Source of the DNA: Actinobaculum suis
GTDB taxonomy: Bacteria; Actinomycetota; Actinomycetes; Actinomycetales; Actinomycetaceae
Reading direction: 5' to 3'
Assembly: GCF_900102025.1 (NCBI RefSeq)
Contig: NZ_FNAU01000001.1
Location: 186,001 to 250,000 of the forward strand
DNA: 64,000 nt
Numbering within the stretch: position 1 is the first letter of the stretch; each line of letters opens with the position of its first letter. Below are positions 9,488 through 18,572 of this stretch, piece after piece. The notes under the pieces were generated by a model. It did not search any database, was not told where the DNA came from, and was given only the letters and a program-made list of their open reading frames with translations. Both the position numbers and the translations under genes were made by a program.

Positions 9488-11004
9488 TCGCTTTCCCCTT
9501 CCTGTTCCTTAGAAAAACCAGCCATCATTAGACCCAGCTCCTGGCGCGGAGTATCCGGGGGCACGATGCCGATAACCCGCCCCCGGTAAAACACGGCGAT
9601 CCGGTCTGCCAGCGAATAGATTTCGTCTAATTCCGAGGAAATAAGGACCACGGGCACGCCCGCATCCCGCGCCGAAACGATACGCCTGTGAATAAATTCC
9701 ACGGAGCCTACGTCTACCCCGCGCGTGGGCTGATTGGCAACTAAAAGTTCCAAATCCTGTGATAGTTCGCGGGCTACCACAACTTTTTGTTGGTTCCCGC
9801 CCGAAAGCGTGGAGATGGGGTCGTTGACCGAAGACAGCCGCACATCATACTGTTCGGCAAGTTGCTTGGCGTGTTCGATAACGACGTCGCGCCTTAGCAC
9901 CGGCCCCCGTGAATAGGGAGCTACCCGGTACTTACTGAGCACCATGTTCTCTGCCACCGAGAAACTGCCGATCATGCCATCCGCGAGGCGATCTTCGGGA
10001 ATATAGCCGAGCCCGGAATCCAGGCGCCGGCGCACCGATTCCCCGCCCACATTGCGCCCGTCCACGCTCACGGTGCCTTCGTCCGGTTTGCGAGAACCGA
10101 GCAGAACTTCTGCTAATTCTGTTTGGCCATTGCCTTGCACGCCGGCAATACCGAGGATTTCCCCGGGCCGCACGTTGAAGCTCACGTGATCGAGCGCTAC
10201 CGAACCGTCATCCGCAAGGAGCGACACATCGGAAACCTCCAGGCCGCCTTCTTTCGGTTCGGCCGGCTTCTTGTCAATGTTGAGAATTACCGGGCGGCCT
10301 ACCATCATGGTGGCAAGTTCTGCCTGCGTGGAAGTTGGCGAGGCTTCCCCCACCACTTTCCCACGGCGGATAACCGTGATCTTATCGGCCACTTCCTGCA
10401 CTTCTCGCAGCTTGTGAGTAATGAAAATAATCGACGTTCCACCGGCTGCGAGCTGACGCATAATCTCCATCAACTCGTCGGTTTCTTTCGGCGTTAACAC
10501 CGCAGTGGGTTCGTCAAGCACCAAAATTTCCGCTTTCCGGGACAGTGCTTTGAGAATTTCCACGCGCTGTTGCACCCCCACCGGCAGATCTTCGATCTTG
10601 GCATTGGGGTCGATATCGTAGCCAAATTTTGCGGACAGCTCGCGCACCTGCCGCGCGGCCTGCTTGAAGCTAATCAAACCGGCTTTTCCCATCGGCTCAT
10701 AGCCGAGGGCCACAGATTCCGCGACAGTAAAAACCGGGACCAGCATGAAATGCTGGTGCACCATGCCAATCCCGGCCGCTACCGCGTCGCCCGCGGAACT
10801 GAAATTCTGTTCTTCCCCATCGAGCAGAATCTGCCCTGCATCCGGCTTATATAAGCCATAAAGGACATTCATTAGCGTGGATTTCCCGGCGCCATTTTCA
10901 CCTAGGAGGGCATGGATCTGGCCTGGCTCCACCGTCAAATCAATATGGTCATTGGCAATAAGCGAGCCGAATTTTTTCGTAATGCCCCGTAGTTCTAGCT
11001 TCAC
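9484..11004 (-). CDS. Nucleoside ABC transporter ATP-binding protein
   Basis: A 506-residue double ATPase of the YufO/NupO/RbsA type that energises the two permeases. The first half has Walker A GENGAGKST, a signature region at DLPVGVQQRVEIL and Walker B LVLDEPTAVL. The second half has the degenerate Walker A GVQGNGQTEL, the signature LSGGNQQKVVVAREL and the region LLVANQPTRGVDVG, in which the usual DEP is NQP, as in this family. The start is GTG with AAAGGTGA a few bases upstream. It lies about 480 bases after the BMP lipoprotein gene, separated by a hairpin and repeat array that probably lower its expression relative to the lipoprotein. Confidence 0.95.
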   Translation of the reverse strand: MKLELRGITKKFGSLIANDHIDLTVEPGQIHALLGENGAGKSTLMNVLYGLYKPDAGQILLDGEEQNFSSAGDAVAAGIGMVHQHFMLVPVFTVAESVALGYEPMGKAGLISFKQAARQVRELSAKFGYDIDPNAKIEDLPVGVQQRVEILKALSRKAEILVLDEPTAVLTPKETDELMEIMRQLAAGGTSIIFITHKLREVQEVADKITVIRRGKVVGEASPTSTQAELATMMVGRPVILNIDKKPAEPKEGGLEVSDVSLLADDGSVALDHVSFNVRPGEILGIAGVQGNGQTELAEVLLGSRKPDEGTVSVDGRNVGGESVRRRLDSGLGYIPEDRLADGMIGSFSVAENMVLSKYRVAPYSRGPVLRRDVVIEHAKQLAEQYDVRLSSVNDPISTLSGGNQQKVVVARELSQDLELLVANQPTRGVDVGSVEFIHRRIVSARDAGVPVVLISSELDEIYSLADRIAVFYRGRVIGIVPPDTPRQELGLMMAGFSKEQEGESE

Positions 11005-11086
11005 GAATGCTCACCTTTCTTCTGTTTCATGTCACGCAATGCCGGAGCCGTAGACCGGGAGGACTCCCGGTGAGAAGCCCCGGTGA

Positions 11087-11270
11087 GGGTTCCAGTGGGA
11101 CCCTGATGCAGCTTCCCGATGAGGGTTCCCAGTGGGACCCTAATGCGGCTTCCCGACGAGGGTTCCCAGTGGGACCCTAATGCAGCTTCCCGACGAGGGT
11201 TCCCAGTGGGACCCTAATGCAGCTTCCCGACGAGGGTTCCCAGTGGGACCCTAATGCAGCTTCCCGGTGA
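11087..11270. repeat. Five-copy 37-bp hairpin-forming tandem repeat
   Basis: Units start at 11087, 11123, 11160, 11197 and 11234 (spacing 36, 37, 37, 37). Each contains GGGTTCCCAGTGGGACCC, which can fold into a small hairpin, followed by TAATGCAGCTTCCCGACGA. The array lies between the lipoprotein and ATPase genes of one transport operon. It contains no coding potential I can support. Confidence 0.92.
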
Positions 11271-11384
11271 GGGGCCCCGGTGAGAACCTGTTAAGGGTTC
11301 CAGGTGGGGCCCGATGCGGGTCCGGGCGCGTTTTTGGCACGAACCGACTTGGACGCGGTTTCAAACGCGCGCTGCGGTTTCCCG

Positions 11385-11489
11385 ACGACGCCGTAGGGCC
11401 GGGCCGAAGCGCATCCCAGTACCGGCATACCCACCGGCCCGGCCCACTCCCCTAGTCGAGGCCGCGTGTAGCCCCGGCTACGGCGTCGT
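11385..11489 (-). terminator. Compound hairpin directly after the BMP lipoprotein stop
   Basis: ACGACGCCGTAG at 11385-11396 pairs perfectly with CTACGGCGTCGT at 11478-11489. Nested inside, GGGCCGGGCC at 11396-11405 pairs with GGCCCGGCCC at 11436-11445. The outer arm touches the lipoprotein stop codon. There is no U-tract, so a role in 3'-end stabilisation or partial termination is more likely than full termination. The effect would be more lipoprotein than ATPase and permease, as is usual for ABC importers. Confidence 0.6.
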
Positions 11490-12565
11490 TACTTTACTTC
11501 GTAAGCGGAAGGCGAGGTGACCTTGATCTTTCCGTCCGAAATATCCTTCGTGAGCTGGGTAAGCTCATCTTGCAGACCAGCTGGAAGTTCGCGGCCGTAG
11601 AAATCAGCTATACCCACGCCCTTATTGGCCAAAGTGCCCACGTATGGCGCCTTATCAAGCTTGCCGCCCATGCCGTCTTCCACGGTCTTGTGGACCGAAC
11701 TACCGATTTCCTTCATGACGGAAGTAAGGACGATATCGCCGTACTCGGTGGAAGTGTGCCAATCCGAATCCACACCCACGATGAGCGTGTTACCGGCTGA
11801 CCGTGCCGCAGCTGCCGCACCCAGGCCCACCGGGCCAGCTACCGGCATGATGATGTCCGCGCCCTGGTTCATGAGCTGTTGGGCGAACTGGGTACCCTTG
11901 GCTTGATCGGAGAAATCGTTGGTAAACAGACCTTCCTGCTTCTCCTTATCCCAGCCAATCACCTTAACGTTCGTGCCCTTATCCTGGTTGTACTTGGCTA
12001 CGCCATCCACGAACCCATCCATAAAGATGGTGACGGTAGGAAGTTTTGCGCCACCGAAAGTACCCAAGGTTCCGGTCTTTGTGTATGCGGCCGCCGCATA
12101 CCCGGCCAAGTAGGCAGCTTCCTGGGTGTTGAAAACGAGGGAACGCGCGTTATCCCCGGTTTTCGTGAGCATATCGTCAACGATGCCGTAGTGGATATCT
12201 GGGTTCTGATTGGCAGCGTTAGTAATCGCGTCGTTCAGGGAGTAGCCCACCCCAATTATTAGGTTGCAGCCACCGTTCGTCATCTGTTCCACGTTTGGCG
12301 CATAGTCAGAGGAATCCTTTGATTCCGAAGTCTTTATGGAGATTCCGAAATCTTTTTCTGCCTGTTTGAGGCCTTCGTAGGCAGATTGGTTGAAGGACTT
12401 ATCGTCCCATCCGCCTTCATCGGAAACTAGACACGCGGTGTAATCGCTCTTTGCCGTTTCACCACTTGCGCTGGCGTCACCACTGCCTTTGGCGCCGCCC
12501 CCACCACAAGCGGTTAGCACCATTGCTGCCACGGAAAGCAGTGCCGCTATTTTGCTCTTTTTCAT
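11489..12565 (-). CDS. BMP-family nucleoside-binding lipoprotein
   Basis: The extracellular substrate-binding component of the nucleoside ABC importer, 358 residues. It has a lipoprotein signal (MKKSKIAALLSVAAMVLTAC) with the lipidated Cys at the end of LTAC. The mature domain shows BMP/PnrA features: DEGGWDDKSFNQSAYEGL at the N-terminus, ESKDSSDYAPNVEQM and GVDSDWHTSTEYGDIVLTSVMK. AAGGAG lies 7 bases upstream of the ATG. It is the first transport gene in the direction of transcription, followed by a hairpin region and then the ATPase. The family binds purine or pyrimidine nucleosides; which ones cannot be told here. Confidence 0.94.
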   Translation of the reverse strand: MKKSKIAALLSVAAMVLTACGGGGAKGSGDASASGETAKSDYTACLVSDEGGWDDKSFNQSAYEGLKQAEKDFGISIKTSESKDSSDYAPNVEQMTNGGCNLIIGVGYSLNDAITNAANQNPDIHYGIVDDMLTKTGDNARSLVFNTQEAAYLAGYAAAAYTKTGTLGTFGGAKLPTVTIFMDGFVDGVAKYNQDKGTNVKVIGWDKEKQEGLFTNDFSDQAKGTQFAQQLMNQGADIIMPVAGPVGLGAAAAARSAGNTLIVGVDSDWHTSTEYGDIVLTSVMKEIGSSVHKTVEDGMGGKLDKAPYVGTLANKGVGIADFYGRELPAGLQDELTQLTKDISDGKIKVTSPSAYEVK

Positions 12566-12651
12566 TCGGGTACTCCTTCGTACGTAATATCGTGTCCGTT
12601 TGTCCCGTTGCCGCTACTGCGACACATACAAAGGTACAGCGATTATTCCTT

Positions 12652-14730
12652 TCATAGCGAAAATCCGCAGGCATTGGCAACGTCTCTTTTAAGAACGTCC
12701 AAGCGTTTTGCGGCTTCCTCGCGCGGTATTTCCTGTGATGGGGCAAATACCACTTCTAAATAGCACTTGAGCTTCGGCTCTGTGCCAGAGGGGCGAACAA
12801 CTACTCTGTCATTCGCCTCGGTAAGCATGAGGATCCCATCGGTAGGTGGAACCTCTCCATACCCTTCCGCTAGATCCGCAAAAACAGTGACCGGTGAGCC
12901 AACCAACTGCCGCGGCGGATTAGCACGAAGCTGCTGCATACCCTTGCTAATCAAGGACAAATCAGCAACCCGGAAGGTCAAAGGCGCGGTGGCATACAAC
13001 CCATACTCACGCGCAATCTCATCCAAATAGGCCTGCACGCTACTACCCTGGGCTTTCAAATCCGCCGCAATGCGGGCAAGCAGCGCACACGCACTCACAC
13101 CATCTTTATCGGCAACTGCCCCCGGATTTACGCAAAAACCAATCGCCTCCTCGTAGCCAAAAAGCAAATCGGGCACTCGGGCAATCCATTTGAAACCAGT
13201 AAGCGTCACCGCATAATCCAAACCGTGCTTACGCGCGATCTCAGCCAATAACCGGCTCGAGACAATCGAGTTCGCCAACACTCGCCGCGAGCTCACCAAT
13301 TCCGCGGTTTGTGCCCGCAGGGCTGTACCCGGCCCAGCCATCTGTTTACCCGGACCAGCCACCTGTTCCACCAATTCCGCGGTTTGTGCGGGGGCGGCCG
13401 GAGTGGTTTTGCTGGCAATCCAGTTACCCAACAGGGCGCCAATCTCATCACCAGACAACTGCCGCCACTGGCCCGCACTGCCCCAGGGCACTGCGGCAGA
13501 ACACCGATCCGCATCCGGGTCCAAAGCCAGCACAATATCTGCAGACTCTTCTCGGGCCAGGGCAATAGCCAAATCCAGTGCCCCTTGCTCCTCCGGATTC
13601 GGGAAAGCCACCGTCGGGAAATCCGGATCCGGCTCAACCTGCTCCGGCACTACATGCACATGCGCAAATCCGGACGCTCGCAAAACCTCCAGTGCTACCC
13701 GGGCTCCAACCCCGTGCATCGGTGTCAACACGATCCGCAAATCCGCACCCGGTACATCCGCACCGGTGCTATTTTCAGCCGCGTTCGTTGTTTGCGCGCC
13801 GGCAACGTGCGGGCCATCCGCGCCGGAGCCGGCCGCACTCACATCAGCACTCCCCGAATCAGCACAGCTCGCGCCGGCCGTCCCGGGGCTAGCCGTGCCC
13901 GCGCTAACCATGGCACGTACTAATTCCGCGGTTTCGGCAACATAGTCGGCCACCACATCAACGGCGCTCACCCGTTCCCGATCCTGCGCAACCTCATCGG
14001 CCGGCGGAGCCGCCGCAATCAAATCCGCAATCTCGGTATCAACCGGAGGCACAATCTGCACACCCGCACCCGGACCGCCAGCTACTCGCCCGCCCAAATA
14101 GACCTTGTAACCGTTATCCTGAGCCGGATTATGCGAAGCAGTCACCATCACGCCCGCATCGGCTCCCAGCTTTTTGACCGCGTAAGCCGTAACCGGCGTC
14201 GGCAACCGCTCCGGCAAAGCCAAAGCTCGCCCACCAGCCGCCGAAATTACCTGCACCGCTGCCCGTGCAAAATCAGCTGAGCCATGCCGCGCATCACAAC
14301 CCACCACTACAATGGGCTCCCGCACCCGCTCTTTCAGCCATGCCATCAAACCCGCCGTTGCCCTAATAACCACGGCACGATTCATCCGCGACTCGCCAAA
14401 GCCCATACGGCCCCGCAAACCAGCCGTACCAAAATGCAAAGGCCCCGCAAAAGCCTCCCGCAACTCCTGCGCCGCGGCCGCATCAGTTTCGGCCCGCGCC
14501 AAAACCGCTTCTAACTCCGCCCGCGTCACCGGATCCGGATCATGAAGCGCCCACTCCCGCGCCCGCGCAATAACCTCCGCCAAATCTGGCGTTATATCCG
14601 CCCCATCTGGCATTACATCGGCGCTATCTGGCGTTACATCGGCGCTATCTGGCGTTACGGGAGTTGTTTCGGTTGCGGCATCTTCGCGCATTGCTTCGGT
14701 TGCGGCGCCTGCGCTTGTTTCCTCGCTCAT
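12652..14730 (-). CDS. Phospho-sugar mutase, probable phosphopentomutase, with insertions
   Basis: An alpha-D-phosphohexomutase family enzyme of the PGM2/PmmB type that interconverts sugar 1- and 5/6-phosphates. Beside deoA, deoD and deoC its likely job is (deoxy)ribose-1-phosphate to 5-phosphate. Visible motifs are TASHNPAQDNGYK (catalytic phosphoserine loop), DPDADR (metal), GYEEAIGF (sugar) and RPSGTEPKLK (phosphate). At 692 residues it is longer than the usual 550-600. The N-terminus has a seven-residue repeat (TPDSADV type), and two Ala/Gly-rich insertions contain the dispersed element (13295-13313, 13370-13388, 13919-13937), read as QTAELV or ETAELV. Its ATG shares one base with the deoC stop. 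Confidence 0.9.
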   Translation of the reverse strand: MSEETSAGAATEAMREDAATETTPVTPDSADVTPDSADVMPDGADITPDLAEVIARAREWALHDPDPVTRAELEAVLARAETDAAAAQELREAFAGPLHFGTAGLRGRMGFGESRMNRAVVIRATAGLMAWLKERVREPIVVVGCDARHGSADFARAAVQVISAAGGRALALPERLPTPVTAYAVKKLGADAGVMVTASHNPAQDNGYKVYLGGRVAGGPGAGVQIVPPVDTEIADLIAAAPPADEVAQDRERVSAVDVVADYVAETAELVRAMVSAGTASPGTAGASCADSGSADVSAAGSGADGPHVAGAQTTNAAENSTGADVPGADLRIVLTPMHGVGARVALEVLRASGFAHVHVVPEQVEPDPDFPTVAFPNPEEQGALDLAIALAREESADIVLALDPDADRCSAAVPWGSAGQWRQLSGDEIGALLGNWIASKTTPAAPAQTAELVEQVAGPGKQMAGPGTALRAQTAELVSSRRVLANSIVSSRLLAEIARKHGLDYAVTLTGFKWIARVPDLLFGYEEAIGFCVNPGAVADKDGVSACALLARIAADLKAQGSSVQAYLDEIAREYGLYATAPLTFRVADLSLISKGMQQLRANPPRQLVGSPVTVFADLAEGYGEVPPTDGILMLTEANDRVVVRPSGTEPKLKCYLEVVFAPSQEIPREEAAKRLDVLKRDVANACGFSL

Positions 14731-15383
14731 TATTCTGCGAATCCTTCCAAGACCTTGGCTGATCCTGACAGTCCCAGGCGCGTGGCGCCCGCCGCGATCA
14801 TTGCCGCCGCTGTTTTCGCATCACGAATCCCGCCGGAAGCTTTCACTTCCAATCTGTCGCCGACCGTCTGCTTCATTAGTTCGACGGCGTGTACCGAGGC
14901 CCCGCCGGCGGAATGGAATCCGGTGGAGGTCTTCACGAAATCTGCTCCGGCAGCTTCGGCAGCTTGGCAGACGGCAATAATCTCGGAATCAGTGAGAGCT
15001 GCGGATTCGATGATTACTTTTAGGACGGTGTGCGGTGCTGCTTGCCGCACCGCGGCAATTTCCGCCTGCGTTTTCGAATATTCGCCAGCTTTCGCGTACG
15101 CCAAATTAATTACCATGTCGATTTCTTCGGCCCCCTGTGCAGCTGCTAAAGCCGCTTCCGCGGCCTTCACTTCCGGCTGGTGCGCGCCCGAAGGGAATCC
15201 GCAGACCACTGCTAGATGCAACCCTTCTGGCAATTCCAAAGGAAGCATCGAGGGGGATACACAGATCGAATACGTCCCCAATTTCACTGCTTCCGCGATA
15301 AGCGCGTCCACATCTTGCGCCGTCGCTTCTGGTTTGAGCAGTGTGTGGTCAATCATTTTCGCTACATCGTACCGTTTCAACAC
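14730..15383 (-). CDS. deoC: Deoxyribose-phosphate aldolase
   Basis: Cleaves 2-deoxyribose-5-phosphate to acetaldehyde and glyceraldehyde-3-phosphate, the last step of deoxynucleoside catabolism. The class I aldolase signature is clear: [10 protein letters not shown], the Schiff-base region FVKTSTGF, and VKASGGIRD with the second active-site lysine. I place the start at a GTG (15383), giving 217 residues, the family norm. The frame stays open to 15440, but that part runs toward dispersed-repeat DNA and has no support. The stop overlaps the sugar-mutase start (TAATG), so the two are translationally coupled. Confidence 0.93.
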   Translation of the reverse strand: MLKRYDVAKMIDHTLLKPEATAQDVDALIAEAVKLGTYSICVSPSMLPLELPEGLHLAVVCGFPSGAHQPEVKAAEAALAAAQGAEEIDMVINLAYAKAGEYSKTQAEIAAVRQAAPHTVLKVIIESAALTDSEIIAVCQAAEAAGADFVKTSTGFHSAGGASVHAVELMKQTVGDRLEVKASGGIRDAKTAAAMIAAGATRLGLSGSAKVLEGFAE

Positions 15384-15436
15384 TTTCCGTACCTCAGTCT
15401 TTCCTGCGTCTTCTGCACGCGGCCCCGCCCTGCACA

Positions 15437-15525
15437 CCAATTCCGCGATTTGTGCGGCCTGTGTTTGCGCCTAATTCCGCGATTTGTGCGGCCTGTGTTT
15501 GCGCCTAATTCCGCGATTTGTGCGG
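15437..15525. repeat. Three dispersed elements at 34-bp period
   Basis: Three copies of AATTCCGCGATTTGTGCGG begin at 15439, 15473 and 15507, separated by a shared CCTGTGTTTGCGCCT linker. They fill the deoD-deoC gap. Confidence 0.9.
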
Positions 15526-15579
15526 CCGGCATCCACCCCGCGGTGCGGGCCTCGCACACTTCCTTGCTGTTCCTAACTG

Positions 15580-15660
15580 CTCCCAGCGCTCCCGCCGGGT
15601 CAATTATTTCTCGCTGTCAAGCCCCTCGGGCAGGAGAACTACTCCCAGCGCTCCCGCCGG
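15580..15660. repeat. 19-bp direct repeat after deoD
   Basis: CTCCCAGCGCTCCCGCCGG occurs at 15580-15598 and again at 15642-15660, immediately past the deoD stop. Its role is unknown. Confidence 0.8.
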
Positions 15661-15664
15661 CTGG

Positions 15665-16390
15665 CTATGCGTCCAATCCGGCCAGAGGTAAGGCCAGCTC
15701 CATCATCTGCGTAAAAGCAGTCTGCCGCTGCTCCGCCGTCGTCTCCTCCCCCGAAACCAAGGAATCAGAAACCGTAAACAACGCCAAGGCATCCACACCG
15801 GCTTCCGCCGCCGTGGCATACAGACCCGCGGTTTCCATCTCCGTGGAAAGCACACCCATGTGCGCCCACTTCTCACTCACCTGCGGATCAAAGTTGTAGA
15901 AAACATCAGAAGAAAGCACATTACCCACATGCACCGTCACTTCCGGACGCTTCTCCGCCTCTTTCATCAACGCCGAAAGCAGCTTCCACGAAGCCGTGGG
16001 CGCGTAAGTCCCCGGCAACTGGTACTGGTCCAAAAACGCGGAATTAGTAGAAGCACTCATTGCCACCACCACATCAAACATCCGCATATAGGGCTGCATC
16101 GCCCCGCACGAACCAATCCGAATCAGCCGCTTCGCCCCAAAATCATGAATCAACTCCCAGGCGTACAAAGAAATCGAGGGAATCCCCATCCCCGACCCCA
16201 TCACCGAGACCTCATGCCCCTGATACGTACCCGTAAAACCGAGCATGTTACGCACAGAATTAAACTGCACCACATCATCCAAGTAATTATCCGCCACAAA
16301 CTTCGCCCGTAACGGATCACCCGGGAGCAACACCGTCTGCGCAATCGGCGCCCCATTCGGATTAATATGCGGAGTTTCTTTCCTGGCCAT
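15665..16390 (-). CDS. deoD: Purine-nucleoside phosphorylase, DeoD type
   Basis: Phosphorolyses purine (deoxy)nucleosides to the base and (deoxy)ribose-1-phosphate. At 241 residues it matches the hexameric DeoD group. Seen are TPHINPNGAP near the start, VLLPGDPLRAKF, GSGMGIPS, RIGSCGA and EMETAGLYATAAE, with the active-site Asp in TVSDSL. The second of two adjacent ATGs is chosen, with AGGA 5 bases upstream; the frame runs open further upstream without support. STNSAF at roughly residues 115-120 is encoded by a dispersed-element core (16037-16048), at a place where the family tolerates similar residues. The 275-base gap to deoA holds short GC-rich repeats (CCTTTCGGCTGG twice). Confidence 0.95.
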   Translation of the reverse strand: MARKETPHINPNGAPIAQTVLLPGDPLRAKFVADNYLDDVVQFNSVRNMLGFTGTYQGHEVSVMGSGMGIPSISLYAWELIHDFGAKRLIRIGSCGAMQPYMRMFDVVVAMSASTNSAFLDQYQLPGTYAPTASWKLLSALMKEAEKRPEVTVHVGNVLSSDVFYNFDPQVSEKWAHMGVLSTEMETAGLYATAAEAGVDALALFTVSDSLVSGEETTAEQRQTAFTQMMELALPLAGLDA

Positions 16391-16665
16391 CATATTCCTT
16401 TCTCTAACCCACCTTGCGAGCTGGGTACATGCCTTTCGGCTGGCTGCATACCTTTCGGCTGGGTGTCTGCCTGCGGCCTGTCTTTGCCGTGCGGCCTGGC
16501 GATTGGCTATGTGCGTCAATTTTTACGGTTACCAACGGTTGCAATGCGTACAATGCACTCATTGCGCCGCTTGCAGTATTGACTACTTGCGGCAAGTCTT
16601 TTTGATCGGCATTCGCCTCACGCTTCATAACCTTTTGCGAGCGTGTTTTCTGCGGGCAGCCGCGG

Positions 16666-17991
16666 TTAGATGATCTTGCCGAGCACGATCTTGCGCTCGG
16701 GCACCGGTGTGCCGGGATCTACTACGCTGCATGCCTGCTCCACGTGCGTTTGTGCGATAGCGAATTTTTCGGGCGTATCCGTGTGCAAAGTAAAGAGTTT
16801 TTGCCCTGCAGTAACCTCCTCCCCGATATTCACATGAATCTCGACCCCGGCTCCCATTTGGACGGCGTCTTCCTTACGCGCTCGGCCGGCACCTAGTTGC
16901 CAGCTGGCGAGTCCAATATCGAGGGCGTCGAGGCGCGAAATGATTCCCGCGCGCGGCGCTTTCACCGTCAGAGTTTCGCGAGCTTGTGGAAGCGGCGCAT
17001 CAGGGTCGCCGCCCTGGGCGCGGATCATTTGTTTCCAAGTGTCCATGGCGCGGCCATCGCGGAGCGCGGCTTGTGGATCGGCGTCGCGCACACCCGCAAG
17101 TTCTAACATTTCTTTCGCGAGGGTAACCGTAAGTTCGACGACGTCGGCCGGGCCGCCGCCCGCCAAGACTTCCACTGCCTCCGCAACTTCTAAAGCATTT
17201 CCAACCTTGTGCCCGAGTGGAGTGGACATGTCCGTGAGGAAAGCCCGGGTCTGCCTGCCAGCGCGATTGCCCATTTGCACCATGGTTTCCGCAAGTTTGC
17301 GGGCATTATCCAGGTCCTTCATGAAAGCACCGCTACCGACCTTCACATCCAAGACCAGGGCGGCAGTACCTTCCGCGAGCTTCTTCGACATGATCGAAGA
17401 AGCAATAAGCGGGATACTATCGACTGTTGCCGTAATATCCCGCAGCGCATAAATCTTCTTATCCGCAGGTGCTAACTCCGCACTTGCGGCGGCTATCATG
17501 CATCCCACCGATTCCAGGATCTCAATTACTCGATTTGGAGAGACATCGGCCTGCCAGCCCGGAATTGATTCGAGCTTATCTAGAGTGCCGCCGGTGTGCC
17601 CGAGCCCGCGCCCGGAAAGCATGGGCACTGCTACCCCAAAGCTAGCGACCAGCGGAGCTAGCGGAAGGCTAATCTTATCGCCCACCCCACCCGTGGAATG
17701 CTTATCGACCGTGGCGCGGGAAATATTGAAAAAGTCCATTATTTCCCCGGAATCAACCATGGCTTGCGTCCAGTTCTGGATCTCTTCCGGGTTCATACCC
17801 TGGAAGAAAATTGCCATGGCGAGCGCTGCCATTTGCTCATCGCCCATGGCCCCGTGCGTATATGCGTCGATCACCCATGCGATCTGGGAGGGGCTAAGTT
17901 CGCCGCCATCCCGTTTCTGCCGAATAATATCGACGGCGGCAAAACTTTGGGGACTCTGGGCTCGGGAATCAGCGTGCAGGTTTTCAGCCAT
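16666..17991 (-). CDS. deoA: Thymidine / pyrimidine-nucleoside phosphorylase
   Basis: Phosphorolyses thymidine (and perhaps uridine) to the base and (deoxy)ribose-1-phosphate. The family signature SGRGLGHTGGTLDKLESIPG is present. KHSTGGVGDK binds phosphate, and VDVGSGAF-like residues appear as VKVGSGAFMKD. The C-terminal alpha/beta domain ends in the pyrimidine-phosphorylase barrel-sandwich region (GAGVEIHVNIGEEVTAGQKLFTLH). At 441 residues it has the usual length. I take the ATG at 17991 with GAGAGG upstream; the upstream extension has no family counterpart. It is first in transcription order of the salvage cluster, so the cluster promoter should lie at 18000-18300. Confidence 0.95.
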   Translation of the reverse strand: MAENLHADSRAQSPQSFAAVDIIRQKRDGGELSPSQIAWVIDAYTHGAMGDEQMAALAMAIFFQGMNPEEIQNWTQAMVDSGEIMDFFNISRATVDKHSTGGVGDKISLPLAPLVASFGVAVPMLSGRGLGHTGGTLDKLESIPGWQADVSPNRVIEILESVGCMIAAASAELAPADKKIYALRDITATVDSIPLIASSIMSKKLAEGTAALVLDVKVGSGAFMKDLDNARKLAETMVQMGNRAGRQTRAFLTDMSTPLGHKVGNALEVAEAVEVLAGGGPADVVELTVTLAKEMLELAGVRDADPQAALRDGRAMDTWKQMIRAQGGDPDAPLPQARETLTVKAPRAGIISRLDALDIGLASWQLGAGRARKEDAVQMGAGVEIHVNIGEEVTAGQKLFTLHTDTPEKFAIAQTHVEQACSVVDPGTPVPERKIVLGKII

Positions 17992-18331
17992 TTGACTCTT
18001 TTCCTCTCCGCGCCTCATTGCGCAGGTTGTGCCGCGCGCAACGGCGCGGCTTTCCCTCTCGGAATACACGGAAAAGGCGAATGGGCGATTTGCGAACACC
18101 GTTCGCCGGGCGGCCCTAAAACGGTTCTTGGCACTCGAGAAAGCACACGTACATTCTACGCGCACCCCGGGGGCTCAACCGAACGGTGAGCACGTAGAGG
18201 TATATCTCTATACATGGTTCGTGCGAACTGTGAGCTAAACTCGCCGTTCCCCGTAATCCTTGCTTTTATGGTATTTCAGAGCATATCAATTGTCAAAACC
18301 AATCCTTGCAAACGTTCCCACCTTGGCTTTT
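17992..18331. other. Probable promoter region of the nucleoside cluster
   Basis: These 340 bases upstream of deoA contain no supported gene. An AT-richer stretch near 18195-18235 could hold the promoter, but no convincing -35/-10 pair or operator was identified. Confidence 0.3.
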
Positions 18332-18572
18332 ACCAATTCCGCGGTTTGTGTTCGTACTAAATCCGGGGTTTGCGCTTCCTACCAATTCCGCGGTTTGCGC
18401 TTCCTACCAATTCCGCAACTTGCGTTCCCACTAATTCCGCGGTTTGCGCCTCCCACCAATTCCGCAACTTGCGTTCCCACTAATTCCGCGGTTTGCGCCT
18501 CCCACCAATTCCGCAACTTGCGTTCCCACTAATTCCGCGGTTTGCGCTTCCTACCAATTCCGCGATTTGTGC
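18332..18572. repeat. Ten-copy array of the dispersed element
   Basis: Copies start at 18332, 18356, 18381, 18406, 18430, 18455, 18479, 18504, 18528 and 18553, all in one orientation with 24/25-bp alternating spacing. Two variants alternate: ACTAATTCCGCGGTTTGCG and ACCAATTCCGCAACTTGCG. This makes a 49-bp higher-order unit repeated three times. No spacers of CRISPR type are present. The array lies between the divergent deoA and phosphatase genes. Confidence 0.96.

Noticed and set aside
16391..16519. Upstream extension of deoD
   Set aside because: The added residues have no counterpart in DeoD and come from short GC-rich repeats; the ATG at 16390 has a ribosome site.
18332..18572. CRISPR array
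   Set aside because: The repeat unit is 19 bp with 5-6-bp fixed linkers, not unique spacers, and no cas genes are present.
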